Position numbers and translations under genes: made by a program. The notes beneath the pieces are model-generated. The model saw only the letters and a list, made by a program, of their open reading frames with translations. It was not told the DNA's origin and did not search any database. Positions 12,801 to 24,113 of a stretch of DNA of 64,000 bases are shown one piece after another. The DNA lies in the NCBI GenBank assembly GCA_000827265.1, contig KN834758.1, positions 1,015,067-1,079,066 on the forward strand, read 5' to 3'. This DNA comes from Collybiopsis luxurians FD-317 M1 (taxonomy: Eukaryota > Basidiomycota > Agaricomycetes > Agaricales > Omphalotaceae). The stretch's first letter is position 1; every line of letters starts with the position of its first letter.

Positions 12801-14108
12801 ATTCTGGTGAGTGTGTTGTAGATAGCGTTGAGATTGTACCTGATGTTGGGTTCACAGATGGATATCCAAATGCCAATAATGGACGGCATGGAAGCAACAC
12901 GGTTGATTCGGCAAATCGAAAGACAGAATGCGGGATACATTCAACCATCTCCGTCCGTAGATTCGGAGGACCATTCAGGACCGTCAGATGATAACGACTC
13001 TAAAACATCCGCTGCCTCACCCTATCGATCCTCAGTCATCATTGTGGCTTTGACAGCTTCTTCTCTGCAGAGTGACCGTATCGCTGCTCTCGCAGCTGGA
13101 TGCAACGACTTTTTGACTAAGCCCGTATCTTTCCCATGGCTCAATAACAAGTTGATAGAGTGGGGATCTATCAAAGCTCTGTCAATGTACGCCGATATGG
13201 CACCGGATGTGGTTAAGAGTCAGAACAATCAGGCAAGGAGTATTGCTGAAAGGTTGCATGTTCCAAAAGGAAGGAAAACCCCACCGTCACCGCCTGTACC
13301 GAAGCCTCCCAGCGTACAGCCTACGACTTCGACACACTCCGCGGCTTCTGCTCCAGCTCAGAGTCCACGGTCCGGGAGCTCATCGGCGATGTGGAGTCCA
13401 AGTCAGCCTTCCGCGGCCTTGTCGTTTCGTTCCCATCTTGGGCTTCAATCTCCCATTCGTGCTGAGAGTCCTGGCAGTCGTAGCTCGCCGGATGAGCCGA
13501 CCCCTACTCCTGCCTGTTTTACCTCCATTTCGGTTGGTGTGTCGTCTCCTGTGCAGTTGTCATCTGCAGCAGAGTTGAATGGTTTGTTATTGTTTATACC
13601 GCTGGTTTTCTCCTTTTAACTAATCTGCTTTGCGACTGTATACCCAGGTTCTATTGAAAATGGCCCGAAATCTGACCCTAACGCTTCGACAACCACGTTA
13701 ACCCAGAGGAGGTTCGATTTCAACGCTTCTTCAAGTAAGCTGAGACAAAGTGATGCCTCCGATGCGAAAACCGAGGAAGAGACGCATGCACCATTAGAGC
13801 ACGTCCGTGAAAATGGATCAAGTACGGCTTAGCGAAGCTCTTTACAGTTTTGTTCTCTAACACAAATTCTTCTTCTCCCACTCTCTCCGACTCCTTCTGT
13901 CCTCTTAGTCTCTTCAATCTCTCGTTCGCCGTCTCCCACGACGCCCGCCACTCCCAACTCGCCGGTACGACCCGCGAAATTCGACGAGAAGATCAAGTTG
14001 AGTGATGCAGAAGACTCTACTCTGGATCTAAATGTTCCTGGAGGATGCGTGGAGATATACGACCAGGCCGATGCTCCGGAGAATGACCCTTTGGTGGTGA
14101 CTCCCTGA
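9801..14108 (+). CDS. SSK1: SSK1-type response regulator (HOG stress pathway)
   Basis: Long multi-exon gene of about 1,300 codons. The N-terminal two thirds are low-complexity, rich in Ser/Pro/Thr. The receiver domain starts at SVLIVDDNHIQRQIFSAF, read across the intron at about 12622-12681. The phospho-acceptor Asp is in LILMDIQMPIMDGMEATRLI, read across a second intron at about 12807-12857. VALTASS and the conserved Lys in NDFLTKPVS follow. A Ser/Pro/Asp-rich insertion sits between the Asp and TAS segments. In fungi Ssk1 receives phosphate from a histidine kinase/Ypd1 relay and controls the MAPKKK of the Hog1 cascade. The TAG at about 13830 is skipped if the intron at about 13823-13908 is spliced; the downstream frame stays open and Ser/Pro-rich to TGA at 14106-14108. 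That tail is the least certain part. Confidence 0.88.
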
Positions 14109-14114
14109 CGGGAA

Positions 14115-14176
14115 TGGGCAGCCCTCGGATGGGTCCACTGGCTCTGGCTTTTTGTGATCTGTCAGAAGGCTGCCCA
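14115..14176 (+). other. Perfect 9-bp inverted repeat just after the SSK1 stop
   Basis: TGGGCAGCC at 14115-14123 and GGCTGCCCA at 14168-14176 are exact reverse complements separated by 44 nt, starting 7 nt after the stop codon. In the mRNA this would place a stem-loop at the start of the 3' UTR. Function unknown. Confidence 0.45.
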
Positions 14177-15182
14177 GGTCTGGCGCAGCCTAAGTTCTTC
14201 ACCTCCTCATAGGAGTTCCAGGTGACGGTGTCGCTGCGCGCTTCTGTTTTCACTCATACCTTTTCTCTTCGGCTCACATCTCGGTTCTCTCATCATTCCG
14301 ATGTACATTGATCATTTCTATCTTCATTTTGTGTTTATCTTATCATTCTATAGCATCATACACGGGTTTAGAAGGAGTGGTTTTCTTTCTGTCATTCATA
14401 CAGACGGTACATACATCCTACGCACATGCATCTTTCCAAGTCGGTCTTTTTTCTTTCTGTCTGCTGTTGTTTGTATGCACTACATGGTGATCTTTTTCAT
14501 GGTGGAAATTATACTCTATATGAACACGGTAATTTCTTCGTTTCAGGTGTTATTTCAGTGAGGACGGAAGTTTCAACTCGTAGTAACTCGTGGGAAAATT
14601 TCATGCAAGTGAGGATCAGAACAGAGCTCAGAGCTGCCAATCTATTGTCCATTCACCTGTAATCAGTGAAGGCTCCCTGGCTGAGAGTGGCGTAGGGGAT
14701 TTTCAGCTTTGACCAAGCCCAAATAGGTATACAATTGATTTCCGATAATTACAGTGAGACCTTCGATCTTCGCAACTTGCTTGTCCGTGCTCGTATCCTT
14801 TCTTTGTTTTCGGCTTTCTGCTTCGACTCACTGTAAAACTTGAAGATCTAGGCATGAATTAATTTGCTTTTGCGCTGTGACTTGTAGGCGGCAAACTCGA
14901 ATCAAGAATCCAATGCTAAATATAAGTCTAGCCTCGAAATCCGGCTTTGAGCTCGCCTCAGAACATATTCAAGACTCTCAGGAGCCGCGCTCGTTGTACA
15001 TTGAAGATGGACACATTACGTGATGGTGATGGCTTTGCGTTTGTTCGCTATCAGCTACTTCAAAAGTAGCCACTCGAATGACCGAATTCTTTCCAACTGT
15101 CTTCCGTTGGAACCAAAGGGTCAGTAAGATTCACCCTGTCCGACTTATCAACTTGCGTTAAGTTTCAGACTCTTCCAGGACG
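14177..15182. other. Intergenic, SSK1 3' flank
   Basis: About 1 kb without a supportable gene. T-rich sequence at about 14297-14560 is consistent with 3' UTR or terminator DNA of the upstream gene. ORFs there encode only hydrophobic T-rich translations and are not called. Confidence 0.4.
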
Positions 15183-15238
15183 ATGACGCTACTTGCCACT
15201 CAATACCTCGCTCAACCTCGCATCGAAAGGTCCATATG

Positions 15239-15600
15239 AGCTTCCCTAACTCTCCCCCCCTCGCGCCAAAACACATGACCAGTCACGTGATGTACCAAAA
15301 TTCGGAAAACGAAGTTCGACTTCAACAGACTTCAACTTCGTAATTACTAGCTAGATTCTCAGTATTCTCTCAGTAATATACTACAAGATTTGAATACAGC
15401 TATGTACAGTGACTGTAAGACTTAGAAAAAACTCTCTCGCAGTGCCGTACATTCTCGGACATGTTCGGAACATGTTCCGAGACGAAGTCTTTATTATGCA
15501 TCATACCTGTCGCTCACCACACTGCCCCTCGCTGATCCCCTTATTGCAGTGATCCCTGTGTGTCCCTGCCTCCCGCTCGCTGTTCCCGCCTCCCGCCCAT
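15239..15600 (+). repeat. Left terminal inverted repeat of the MULE
   Basis: Matches the reverse complement of about 16290-16641 over nearly its whole length, and also that of about 15817-16077. It lacks a 9-bp stretch (present as TCAGCATTG near 15884 in the right arm) and keeps a 28-bp stretch missing from the post-gap right arm. Confidence 0.8.
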
Positions 15601-16077
15601 TGTCCCGCCTATGGATGTGATATATTTTCTTATTTAACAGTTTAGTTATCATACAATGACCCACTATGCTTCAGTTGAGACAGTAAATATGGAATAGATT
15701 TTATTATCGGGCTGTAGGTCTACAAGATATGTATGTTATTAATTATCCATATATATGAATTTAAGTACTATGTAGTATGGAGGGTAAAGTTCAGGTAATA
15801 TTTCGGAGGCAGGACTGGGTGGGACAATAGGCGGGAGGCGGGAACAGCGAGCGGGAGGCAGGGACATACAGGGATCACTGCAATCAGCATTGAAGGGGAT
15901 CAGCGAGGGGCAGTGTGGTGGGCGACAGGTATGATGCATAATAAAGACTTCGTCTCGGAACATGTTCCGAACATGTCCGAGAATGTACGGCACTGCGAGT
16001 AGTTTTTTTTCAAGTCTTACAGTCACTGTACATAGCTGTATTCAAATCTTAGTAGTATATTACTGAGAGAATACTGA

Positions 16078-16136
16078 NNNNNNNNNNNNNNNNNNNNNNN
16101 NNNNNNNNNNNNNNNNNNNNNNNNNNNNNNNNNNNN
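16078..16136. other. Scaffold gap (59 N) inside the MULE
   Basis: Sequence before the gap (about 15667-16077) and after it (16137 to about 16518) are near-identical in the same orientation, but differ by a 28-bp indel and scattered substitutions. Either two element copies or two haplotypes meet here, or the contig ends overlap and the gap is artificial. The N count is probably a placeholder. Confidence 0.9.
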
Positions 16137-16289
16137 AAGCTTCAGTTGAGACAGTAAATATGGAATAGATTTTATTATCGGGCTGTAGGTCTACAATATA
16201 TGTATGTTATTAATTATCCATATGTATGAATTTAAGTACTATGTAGTATGGAGGGTAAAGCTCAGGTAATATTTCGGAGGCGGGACTGG

Positions 16290-16641
16290 GTGGGACAATA
16301 GGCGGGAGGCGGGAACAGCGAGCGGGAGGCAGGGACATACGGGGATCACTGCAATCAGCATTGAAGGGGATCAGCGAGGGATAATAAAGACTTCGTCTCG
16401 GAACGTGTTCCGAACATGTCCGAGAATGTACGGCACTGCGAGAGAGTTTTTTCTAAGTCTTACAGTCACTGTACATAGCTGTATTCAAATTTTGTAGTAT
16501 ATTACTGAGAGAATACTGAGAACCTAGCTAGTTATAATTACGAAGTTGAAGTCTGTTGAAGTCGAACTTCGTTTTCCGACTTTTGGAACATCACGTGATG
16601 GGTCACGTGTTTTGGCGCGGGGGGGGAGAGTTAGGGAAGCT
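16290..16641 (-). repeat. Right terminal inverted repeat of the MULE
   Basis: Inverted match to 15239-15600. It lacks the 28 bp found between GATCAGCGAGGG and ATAATAAAGAC in the pre-gap arm and in the left arm. Confidence 0.8.
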
Positions 16642-18498
16642 GTCCATATGCCTCGAACAGGAAGACATATCCTATCTAAAACTTGGTATCTCTCATGCAG
16701 AAACTCTGCTCAAATCCATCGAACGCGCCATTGCTCTCCAGACTTTTACCGGCGAGGGAAAATCTTCTAAGTTGTCACTTCAAAAGAACACACAACTCCA
16801 TGAGATCACCTCTCGAGGCATCCGCCCTAAGTTGCTTCTCACAAAGGCTGGTAAAATTTCCATACCATTTCAAAAAGCCAAACTCGCCGCAAAAGCCAAA
16901 CCTGAGCGACTCCATACCCAGACGAGCAGCCTAAGGCGTTAAGATATCGACGAAGATATGATCTCCGAGCTAACGCAGAAACGGGATGTGAAGCTCGCTG
17001 AGATCGCTTTGTTAAAGAACGTTCTTTCACCTGTTCGGCGGCTCCCTACTGAAATCCTGTCCAATATTTTGAGATCTCCATTCTTCCCAAAGGTTGCGGA
17101 TGCTGCAACGCTTGCGATCAACATTCGGCTAAATCTGCGATGAGTGTCGTTCCTGTCCTTTGTACCCTGTCGAGTGTCTGCTTCGTATGGCGAGATGTCG
17201 CCCACTCTAACCCTAGACTCTGGTCTGAGCTCAGATTGAGTATCATTGAACATCGTGGCGTTTTCATGGGTGACGTTTCTTGGGTTAGGGAGTGGCTCTC
17301 TCGCAGCCAGAGTGTTCCCCTGGACATCGAGCTACATGTTGGTACTATGCGATCGATTAACCAACAAGTTGCGCAAGAAGTTACCCAGGTAGCAGAGTGC
17401 ATCTTGGAGTTTCGCCATCACATTGGAAAGCTACAGGTGGCTGGAAGTATGAAACTCTGCTTGCCTCTTTTTCATCTCCCACAGCCTTCCTTCCCACTGT
17501 TGGAGGACTTGTCACTTTTCCCAATGCCGATAGAACGCACTGCCCACGTTTTGACGAATATCTCGCCTCATAAAATCTTGGCGCACCTAATTTGCGACGT
17601 GTTATGCTCAACGAGCCTGAAGATGGCACTTTTCTGGACTCTTTATCACTCCCGGCAGAGCAATTGACGAAGCTTGATATCTGGCAGGGTCATGCCGTTG
17701 AAGTGCCAAACGACACAACTTATGTTGACTTTTTGAGTCGGTGCAAAGAGCTTGCTGAACTTTACTTTCATTTTCCTCGTGAGCCTTCTCTTCGATTCCG
17801 TCCAGATACGTCCATATCCTTCCTTGGCTTACGATCGCTCTGAGTCTCTTGTCATGAAATTAACGATAGTCAACAAGCGAACCTTCTAACTTGCATCACT
17901 GCGCCTTCCCTCGAGCAACTAGTAATTCGTTGGGATCATCAACATATCGATAGCCTGGCGATCTTTGACTGCCTTGAAATCTTTGACGTTGACGGATTTT
18001 GGCGCATTGGAGGAAGGTTTTGATATCGAAAAGTTTATACAAGTCCTCGCTCTGTTTTGAACAGTCACATCGTTCCAACTCTGTGAGGTTGGCTTTGATT
18101 TGAAGGTTCTTTTCCGGCACATGATTTACGCCAAAGGCAAATCTGTCCTATTCTCGAAGCTCACATCCTTGCTTGTCGGGATCGATGCTCTTGCTGAGGC
18201 TGAAGGCTGGGAATGTCCCGTGGAGCTAGTGTCGACGGTTCTCTCGTGCTCATTTTCCCGTGAATCCGAGGATGAGTTAGACTATGATGGAAAGGCCGGA
18301 CTGTCTTTTGCGAGTAACGAAATAGTTCCGCTGGAAAGGATCGTTCTGTCAGGATTCGAGCTCACCACAAACGTGAAAAACGGCTTAGAAGCACTCGGCG
18401 CAGATGTGGGGAACTGTATCTGGATTAAAGAGGAAGAAGAGCAAGGATTGGAGGATGACGAAAAGGATTGGGAAGATGAGTCTAGTGACGAGTCGTAG

Positions 18499-20020
18499 TT
18501 TTGATTACACCTTGCTCGACGGCTGTTGCTTGCTATTAACTACTGCTGTTTAATGGGAATTTATCCGCTAGATTCTGTGCCGATTGATACTCGAGTATGT
18601 GTATACCACCTTGCTTACAACGTACTTACCTTAGTGTAGTACTTCATTGTTTTCGAGGTTCATTGATAACGGTGGCACAAGTCAAGGCTCCGAGCTATTG
18701 GCTGAACCTGCTCCCGAAGCAGCGAGGATTGAGTATAAGTTGAAGTACTCTGCAATTACTTTCAGTATTCATCCCCTTTTTCAGATCATTCCTTCTCTCA
18801 GAAGCACAGACTTGTCGTAGCAGATATATCCACGGTTTTCGCGCAGACTAGAGCCGATCGTGATACTGGGTCGAGAGTCAGAGATACTGGCGCAGCGACA
18901 GCGTTAGTCTTTAGCATCAAATTTCAAATTATAGCCTAGCACTGCATTTGCACGCAAAAGATACAGCGTCGCCCTTATTACCTGAGGGTGCAGGAAAGTA
19001 GAAGATGAGTTGATAAATGCGGGATATAGGAGAGCACCCGCCGGGACATTAGTCGCCGCGGCATCCTCGTTCTTATATAACCCATTCCTACAGGCCAAAG
19101 CTTTCCCAGTCCCGTCCGACTATCTCAGTCCAAGCAGCACCGATTTCTTCCGTCTCAATACACGATCCGTGCTGTTCTACACAGCCAGTCATTGCGTGCG
19201 AAAGCATCCTCTTGAGAGTAGGGTACATGCTGGTCAAGAAACCGTCGTCGAGGGCTTATTTGCAATTGCTCAAGAGGCCATAACAACATTTGTGGGAAAC
19301 CCTATCGATTCATGTCATTGGGAGGCGGGGCATTCTAATCTTTACCGGTTCAACAATCAGTGTCACAAGCTTCAAAGTTTGGCAAAGAGAATAGTCATGT
19401 ATGCTGCGCTTCTCTGCGTCTATTCTCTCTGCGTAATTCACTCTTTGCGGAGCTTGGGGCTGTTATCGCCGGGGGTAAATCCTCATCAACTCTTTCAATA
19501 TCACGTTAGGTTTATAGTTCTGCTCCCAAAGATCAATACGCCGTTTTCTCGCTCAAGATATAATGACATTCCGAAGCTATAGCAAATATACGCTTCTATA
19601 GGCATTCTCTGGCCCGCTGGATGATCTCGTACATATTCTGACTAAACCCTCAGGCATGTCTTTCAGAACAACCTCGTTCCGGATGGAGCTAGGAAATTGA
19701 TCTCGAGTGATGCCCTATATTATATACAAGGTAGCTGTAACAATGGCCCTATCGTACGTCCTGCTCATCGAGATTGGTGAAATATGGAGTAACTATAGCG
19801 AAGTCCTGCGAAAGAAGACCATCAATTTTGTGTACTCTAGGGCTTTGGTTTGACGTCATACAACGACAAAATTTAGTGAAGTTCGAGTTTTGTCCTAGGT
19901 CATTCCAATGAATTATAGACGTCGCACGCCGTAGTGTTTTCAACTTTAATCAGACCAAAAGTATGTGCTTGATTAGTCTATCTACGATATACATTATATA
20001 GAAAGATAGATACTACCCAA
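18499..20020. other. Intergenic, no supportable gene
   Basis: The longest plus-strand frame (about 19012-19582) has no ATG near its start and no recognisable domain. The region separates the F-box pseudogene from the 3' end of reductase copy 2. Confidence 0.5.
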
Positions 20021-23000
20021 TCAAAAACCGGCATTGATCCAATATTGAACCCATTTCTGAATTAGATTGCTGTCTAAAGACCCAAGAGTTCTCATCCTTT
20101 GGCTCATCCTTTTCACATTCTCAGTACTCAGCGGAGTCAGCCCAGCGCTTTCCATGGTGTTTTGTTTGGATTTTCTAAGAGCGTTGTCTACATTCGCTTG
20201 CTGCCTGTAAAAGTCGACAAGCTTGACTGCAGGCTAGAATAGGAAAGCTGAGTAAGAAGATGTTTTTGAGAGCCTGTTCGAAATTGCTTACAATGTTCTG
20301 TGTATCCATCTCCGTGGGATCTTGAGCACACTGTTCTACAGCGGCTAGCCAATCGCTATAAGGTACAAGCGAAAGTGCGTCGGCAGATAAATTCTTTGCT
20401 TCGATGAGAATCTTTCGAATGGTTTCCATCACAAAGGTCCAAGATACTGGGTTGGGATGTACAACATTCACAGCCATCGGTGTATGCTCTGGACTGAATC
20501 CAACATCGATCAGAGCATTGCAGACGGCGTCCATTGGGGTCCAGGAGACAACCTATTTCAATTGAGCATTTAGTATTTGGGGTATACACTCGATTGTGCA
20601 ACTTGAAGACTTACACCAAAGGCATCTGGAAGCATATTGAGACTCAAGCTTGATTTCACTATGATTGGGACCCAATCGCTCGTTGCCCAAGCGCCATTAG
20701 GTGCACCGCCGGCAACTTGGCCGATCCGGAATGAAGTCGCTTGTAGCCCACTCTTCGCCAGAATCTACAAAACGACGAGTCAAAATTTCGAGCGTCAAAC
20801 CAAAATGGTCCATGCATACCCGTTCAGTGACATATTTACTCTCGCCATACCCTCCCCCTACCGCATACTTGGCATCCATCACAACATGCTCAGGATAAGG
20901 TCCTTGTTTCTGAGCATTCCACGACTGGGTTGAGGCAATCGAAGAGGTAAACAAGAATCGGATAGATGAAGAATGGCGACTTGAACGAGCAAGATCAATC
21001 AAAGCCCGTGAGCCTTTTACATGGGACTCGAAGGATGCTAGGGAAAGATTAAAATCTAGTTTCCAAGCGTTATGAATGACCATAGTCAAGTTTTGGCGAA
21101 GCTGGGAATCCATAGTCAAAGAGTGTAGACTACATCAAGTGACAATCTTACCTCCTTCAATGTGTCTTCGGACAAACCAAGATTTTCACGGGAGGTTTCT
21201 CCGGCTAAAAACACCAGTTTCGAGGAGGATAGAACAGAAGAATCAAGAGCCTTGTCCTGGAATCGCGCGAGATGTCTGTCAAACATAGATGTTCGAGTCG
21301 ACGGCCGATTAAGAGCGTAGACGCGAGCCACTGAGTCATTTAGAAGCAAGGACTCTAGTAATTGAGCGCCTAGATTCCCTGTGGAACCAGTCAATAGAAC
21401 GTATTGCTTCTCTGTGTTGATCTGGACGGGTTTGGGAAGTGGTGCATCTAGTCCATGGGAATACTTGGAAATCATCTCTTCCATCGCTTCTTCGTGAGTT
21501 TGTTCCAGACTAACACTGTCAGCTCTATTAGGATCAGCCACTAGCTTTGAAATGATTTCCGCCAGTTGTGCAATAGTAGGATAATTGTAGATGATGCTTT
21601 GGGATATTGCAGCAGCTGGTGCGGGGAAGCTAGATTTTCGAAGAGCGGCCACAATGTGCAGGCGAAATATTGTGGAAGAAAGACTGTACAATTCTCAGCT
21701 CAACTAGCAAAATGCTATAGAAATTGAGTAGCCATACCTATCAAGCCCATGCTCGAACAAGTCTGCAGTGGTGGCCGGAGCTTTCGCTGAAAGTATGTCC
21801 GAAATCTGGCCCGCAAGCCAGGGTTCCAAATCTTGGTTCTCCCACGTTCTAGGAGGTACTACAGAATCTCCTCCGGAGTTTGATTCCACTGTTTCGTATC
21901 TAGTGATAGTTAAGAATCGAATACGCCCAACAATTATAGCTGACTTACATCTTGTTGATCTCAGGGTCATACAATGCTAGAGCCGCCTTTCTGGCGAGCG
22001 TACCCTTCCCAACGCGAGGAAGGGGTTTCTTGGGATCCGCAATGAGAATCATTTCCTTGAATATTCGACTGAAAGAAGGAGCAATTTTGTTTGCGCTTTC
22101 GATTACATCCCTGTCGTAGATTCAATTTGAAGTCAGTCACTGAACGCGAAATGACCATCTGGTAGATTTAGATCCTCACCAAATCATATTCCTAAATTTA
22201 GAGACTTCGGAGTCGTTGTGAATATCGATTTGATATGCTGGCACAGGCTCGAGTAGAATTCCGGGCTGATCTCGTTGTCTGCCGAACATGATTGCTCCGC
22301 TGAGCCTAAAGAAGACAATGATGAGTAAGTTTGACACCGGGACAGGGAAGTTACTCACATGGGACTGGCTGAAATGATACCCTCCATCGGAGCTGGTACG
22401 GTCTTTTCGCCGGAGGAATGAATCAAAACATCGTCGATTCGTCCCACAATCTTCCACAGGTTCGGAATGGTAGGGTGAGGCTCAAATACATCCTGAGTTG
22501 CATAACCAGTAACGTCTGGAAGGTTTTCGACAGCAACATGGTGAGTTTCACAAGTCTGTGCACATAGATCAGTACCGCTGGAAGTTACTAGAGATGAAAC
22601 GTACCAAGAACTGCGCTTCAAATGTACCGTCTCCTTGAGGCACCCACCGAATATTGGCTCGATCCATAAACTGGAGGTACTGCCAATTATCCTTGCTTAT
22701 GACAAAGTCCGACACCACCCCAAATTCGGTTCCTCCGTAACCAGAAAAGACTGGAACTCCTCGGCCAATGAGGTATTCAGCGACTGATGGAGAAAGAGGT
22801 CCTCCACCGAACATCTAAAGTGGATGACCATGTCATTTTCTATTTCTATGAGATAGATAGCTAAATGAATAACATACCAAAAATCGAAGAGTACGTAAGA
22901 ATTCCACAGCCTCGTCCGACTGCGCCCAGGTGTGGAAAAAGGTGGGCACTGCGATCATGCCGGTGGGTTTGATAACTTTCGCTGCCTCCAGGACAGTTTC

Positions 23001-23960
23001 TGGTGTTATGTTTGTGGGGACAACGCTCGGTTTCGTTACAACCGGTGGAAGTATCGCAGTGGTTAAGAGCCCGTAGAGAGGAGCGAGTACTTGATAACAG
23101 AAACCCATCATATGGAACGTAGGAAGACCCAAAGTCCCTATCACAGGGTTCGAGCTTAGTTCGCGCAACCTTGGTATGAACACTAAGTACGTTTAATCAT
23201 TAGTTGGATCATGAGGAGAACAAGATAGGTTGGAACAGAACTCACGCAAAGATGCGTCATCCTTGATTATTTGGTGAGTTAATAAGATAGATTTGGGAAA
23301 ACCAGTCGATCCTGAAGAATGCAAGTATATCCCTTTGTCCGAATCTTTGGGTGAGAATGATGGAGCAAACGGGCTAAACGGATCCTGCGCTGTCTCTTTG
23401 CCCAGTCGCGGAAACGCCTCTTGCAGTGAAGGCACTTCCTCAATGCTGAGAGCATACGAGGGATCGGTCATTTCAATCTCAGCTCTCAGACCATCGAGGA
23501 TTCCTCGTAGAGTGGCCTGTGTCGTGAGCAATCTACGAGTAGAAGTTTTACGAATGAGGTGCAAAAGAGCTGCCGGAGAGTTGCGGGGTGAGATTGGGAA
23601 AGGCTGCAGTAATGGTTTAGTAACGAAAAAAAATCAACTATGCGTTTGACCTACCACTAGACCAGCCTTGATAATACCGGTAATTAATGCGGAATATAGT
23701 AAAGTGTCTATGTTGGCAACGATAGCAATGACATCTCCAGACTGAGAGTCGCCGTGAATAGCTTTGCCAACTCGATGAGCGGCTCGAACGTATTCGAGCA
23801 TGCTGATCTCGGTCCTCTGAGTCGACCCAGCTTCGTTGAAAACGAAAATAGGGAAATCGGAATTGTGCTCGAGGTGAAAATCAAGGAGATCAGGCAAACT
23901 CAGCTGCTGCGAGTTACCGAGGGCGGGGAGGTTAACAGTTGAGAGATTAGAAGAAGCCAT
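20021..23960 (-). CDS. Adenylate-forming reductase (NRPS-like A-T-R), copy 2, complete
   Basis: Complete multi-exon gene from ATG 23960 to TGA 20021-20023. Order: adenylation domain (YLHSSGSTGFPK, YGGTEFG, GRIDDVLIHSSGEK), carrier domain (FEHGLDSLSST after splicing at about 21726/21686), then an NAD(P)H-binding thioester reductase domain starting VLLTGSTGNLGAQLLESLLL. After the last intron the frame ends in KRMSQRMRTLGSLDSNLIQK and a short helix to the stop. Known basidiomycete enzymes of this type reduce a tethered acid to an aldehyde. There is no condensation domain, so it is NRPS-like rather than a peptide synthetase. It shares most of its visible sequence with copy 1, with many synonymous and conservative changes, so the duplication is not recent. 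No tailoring enzyme is adjacent; the nearest right-hand gene is ribosomal. Confidence 0.92.
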
Positions 23961-24067
23961 TTCTGTCGATGTAAAGTAGCTGTTGTTTGGTTTGTGTAGT
24001 CTTAGTAGATTTAGTAGATCTGGAGAATTTATGTGTCTTGCTGAAGGAAAGGCGCTGCTCTAAGTAG

Positions 24068-24113
24068 CTTTTATACCTCAGCCTCTTTCAGTAACCCGAC
24101 CATCCTACGCATA
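24068..24113 (-). promoter_or_regulatory. Core promoter of reductase copy 2: TATA box plus conserved 19-bp block
   Basis: TATAAAAG on the minus strand at 24068-24075, about 110 bp from the ATG, with the CCCGACCATCCTACGCATA block at 24095-24113 just upstream. The block is identical to that of copy 1 although surrounding DNA has diverged. Confidence 0.5.

Larger units (their letters stand above)
15239..16641. mobile_element. Non-autonomous Mutator-like element (MULE) with long terminal inverted repeats
   Basis: The ends are long inverted repeats of about 350 bp beginning AGCTTCCCTAACTCTCCCCC on both sides. The element is flanked by the perfect 9-bp direct repeat GTCCATATG at 15230-15238 and 16642-16650. 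Long TIRs with a 9-bp target duplication are the hallmark of Mutator-like transposons. The AT-rich interior (about 15605-15790) has no transposase ORF, so the copy is non-autonomous. The TIR contains the 12-bp palindrome GGAACATGTTCC (15467-15478 on the left). The element includes a scaffold gap and an extra right-arm copy (see gap entry). Confidence 0.82.
15183..18498 (+). pseudogene. Degenerate F-box gene, split by a Mutator-like element
   Basis: The right part encodes an F-box family protein: the F-box core LSPVRRLPTEILSNIL follows a charged helical segment, then SSVCFVWRDVAHSNPRLWSE, WLSRSQSVPLDIELHV, LRRVMLNEPEDG and an acidic C-terminus ending at 18498. It is broken by an in-frame TAA before the F-box (about 16940), a frame change between about 17100 and 17150, another near 17583, and a TGA after GLRSL (about 17843). 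On the left, an ORF from ATG 15183 runs into the 9-bp target duplication; if the element is removed, this frame continues with SICLEQEDISYLKLG at about 16642. So the original gene probably began upstream of the insertion. Whether the insertion came before or after the other breaks is not known. Confidence 0.7.

Noticed and set aside
19012..19582. 190-codon plus-strand ORF downstream of the F-box pseudogene
   Set aside because: It begins at TTG with no ATG in its first part, has no recognisable domain, and its composition looks non-coding.
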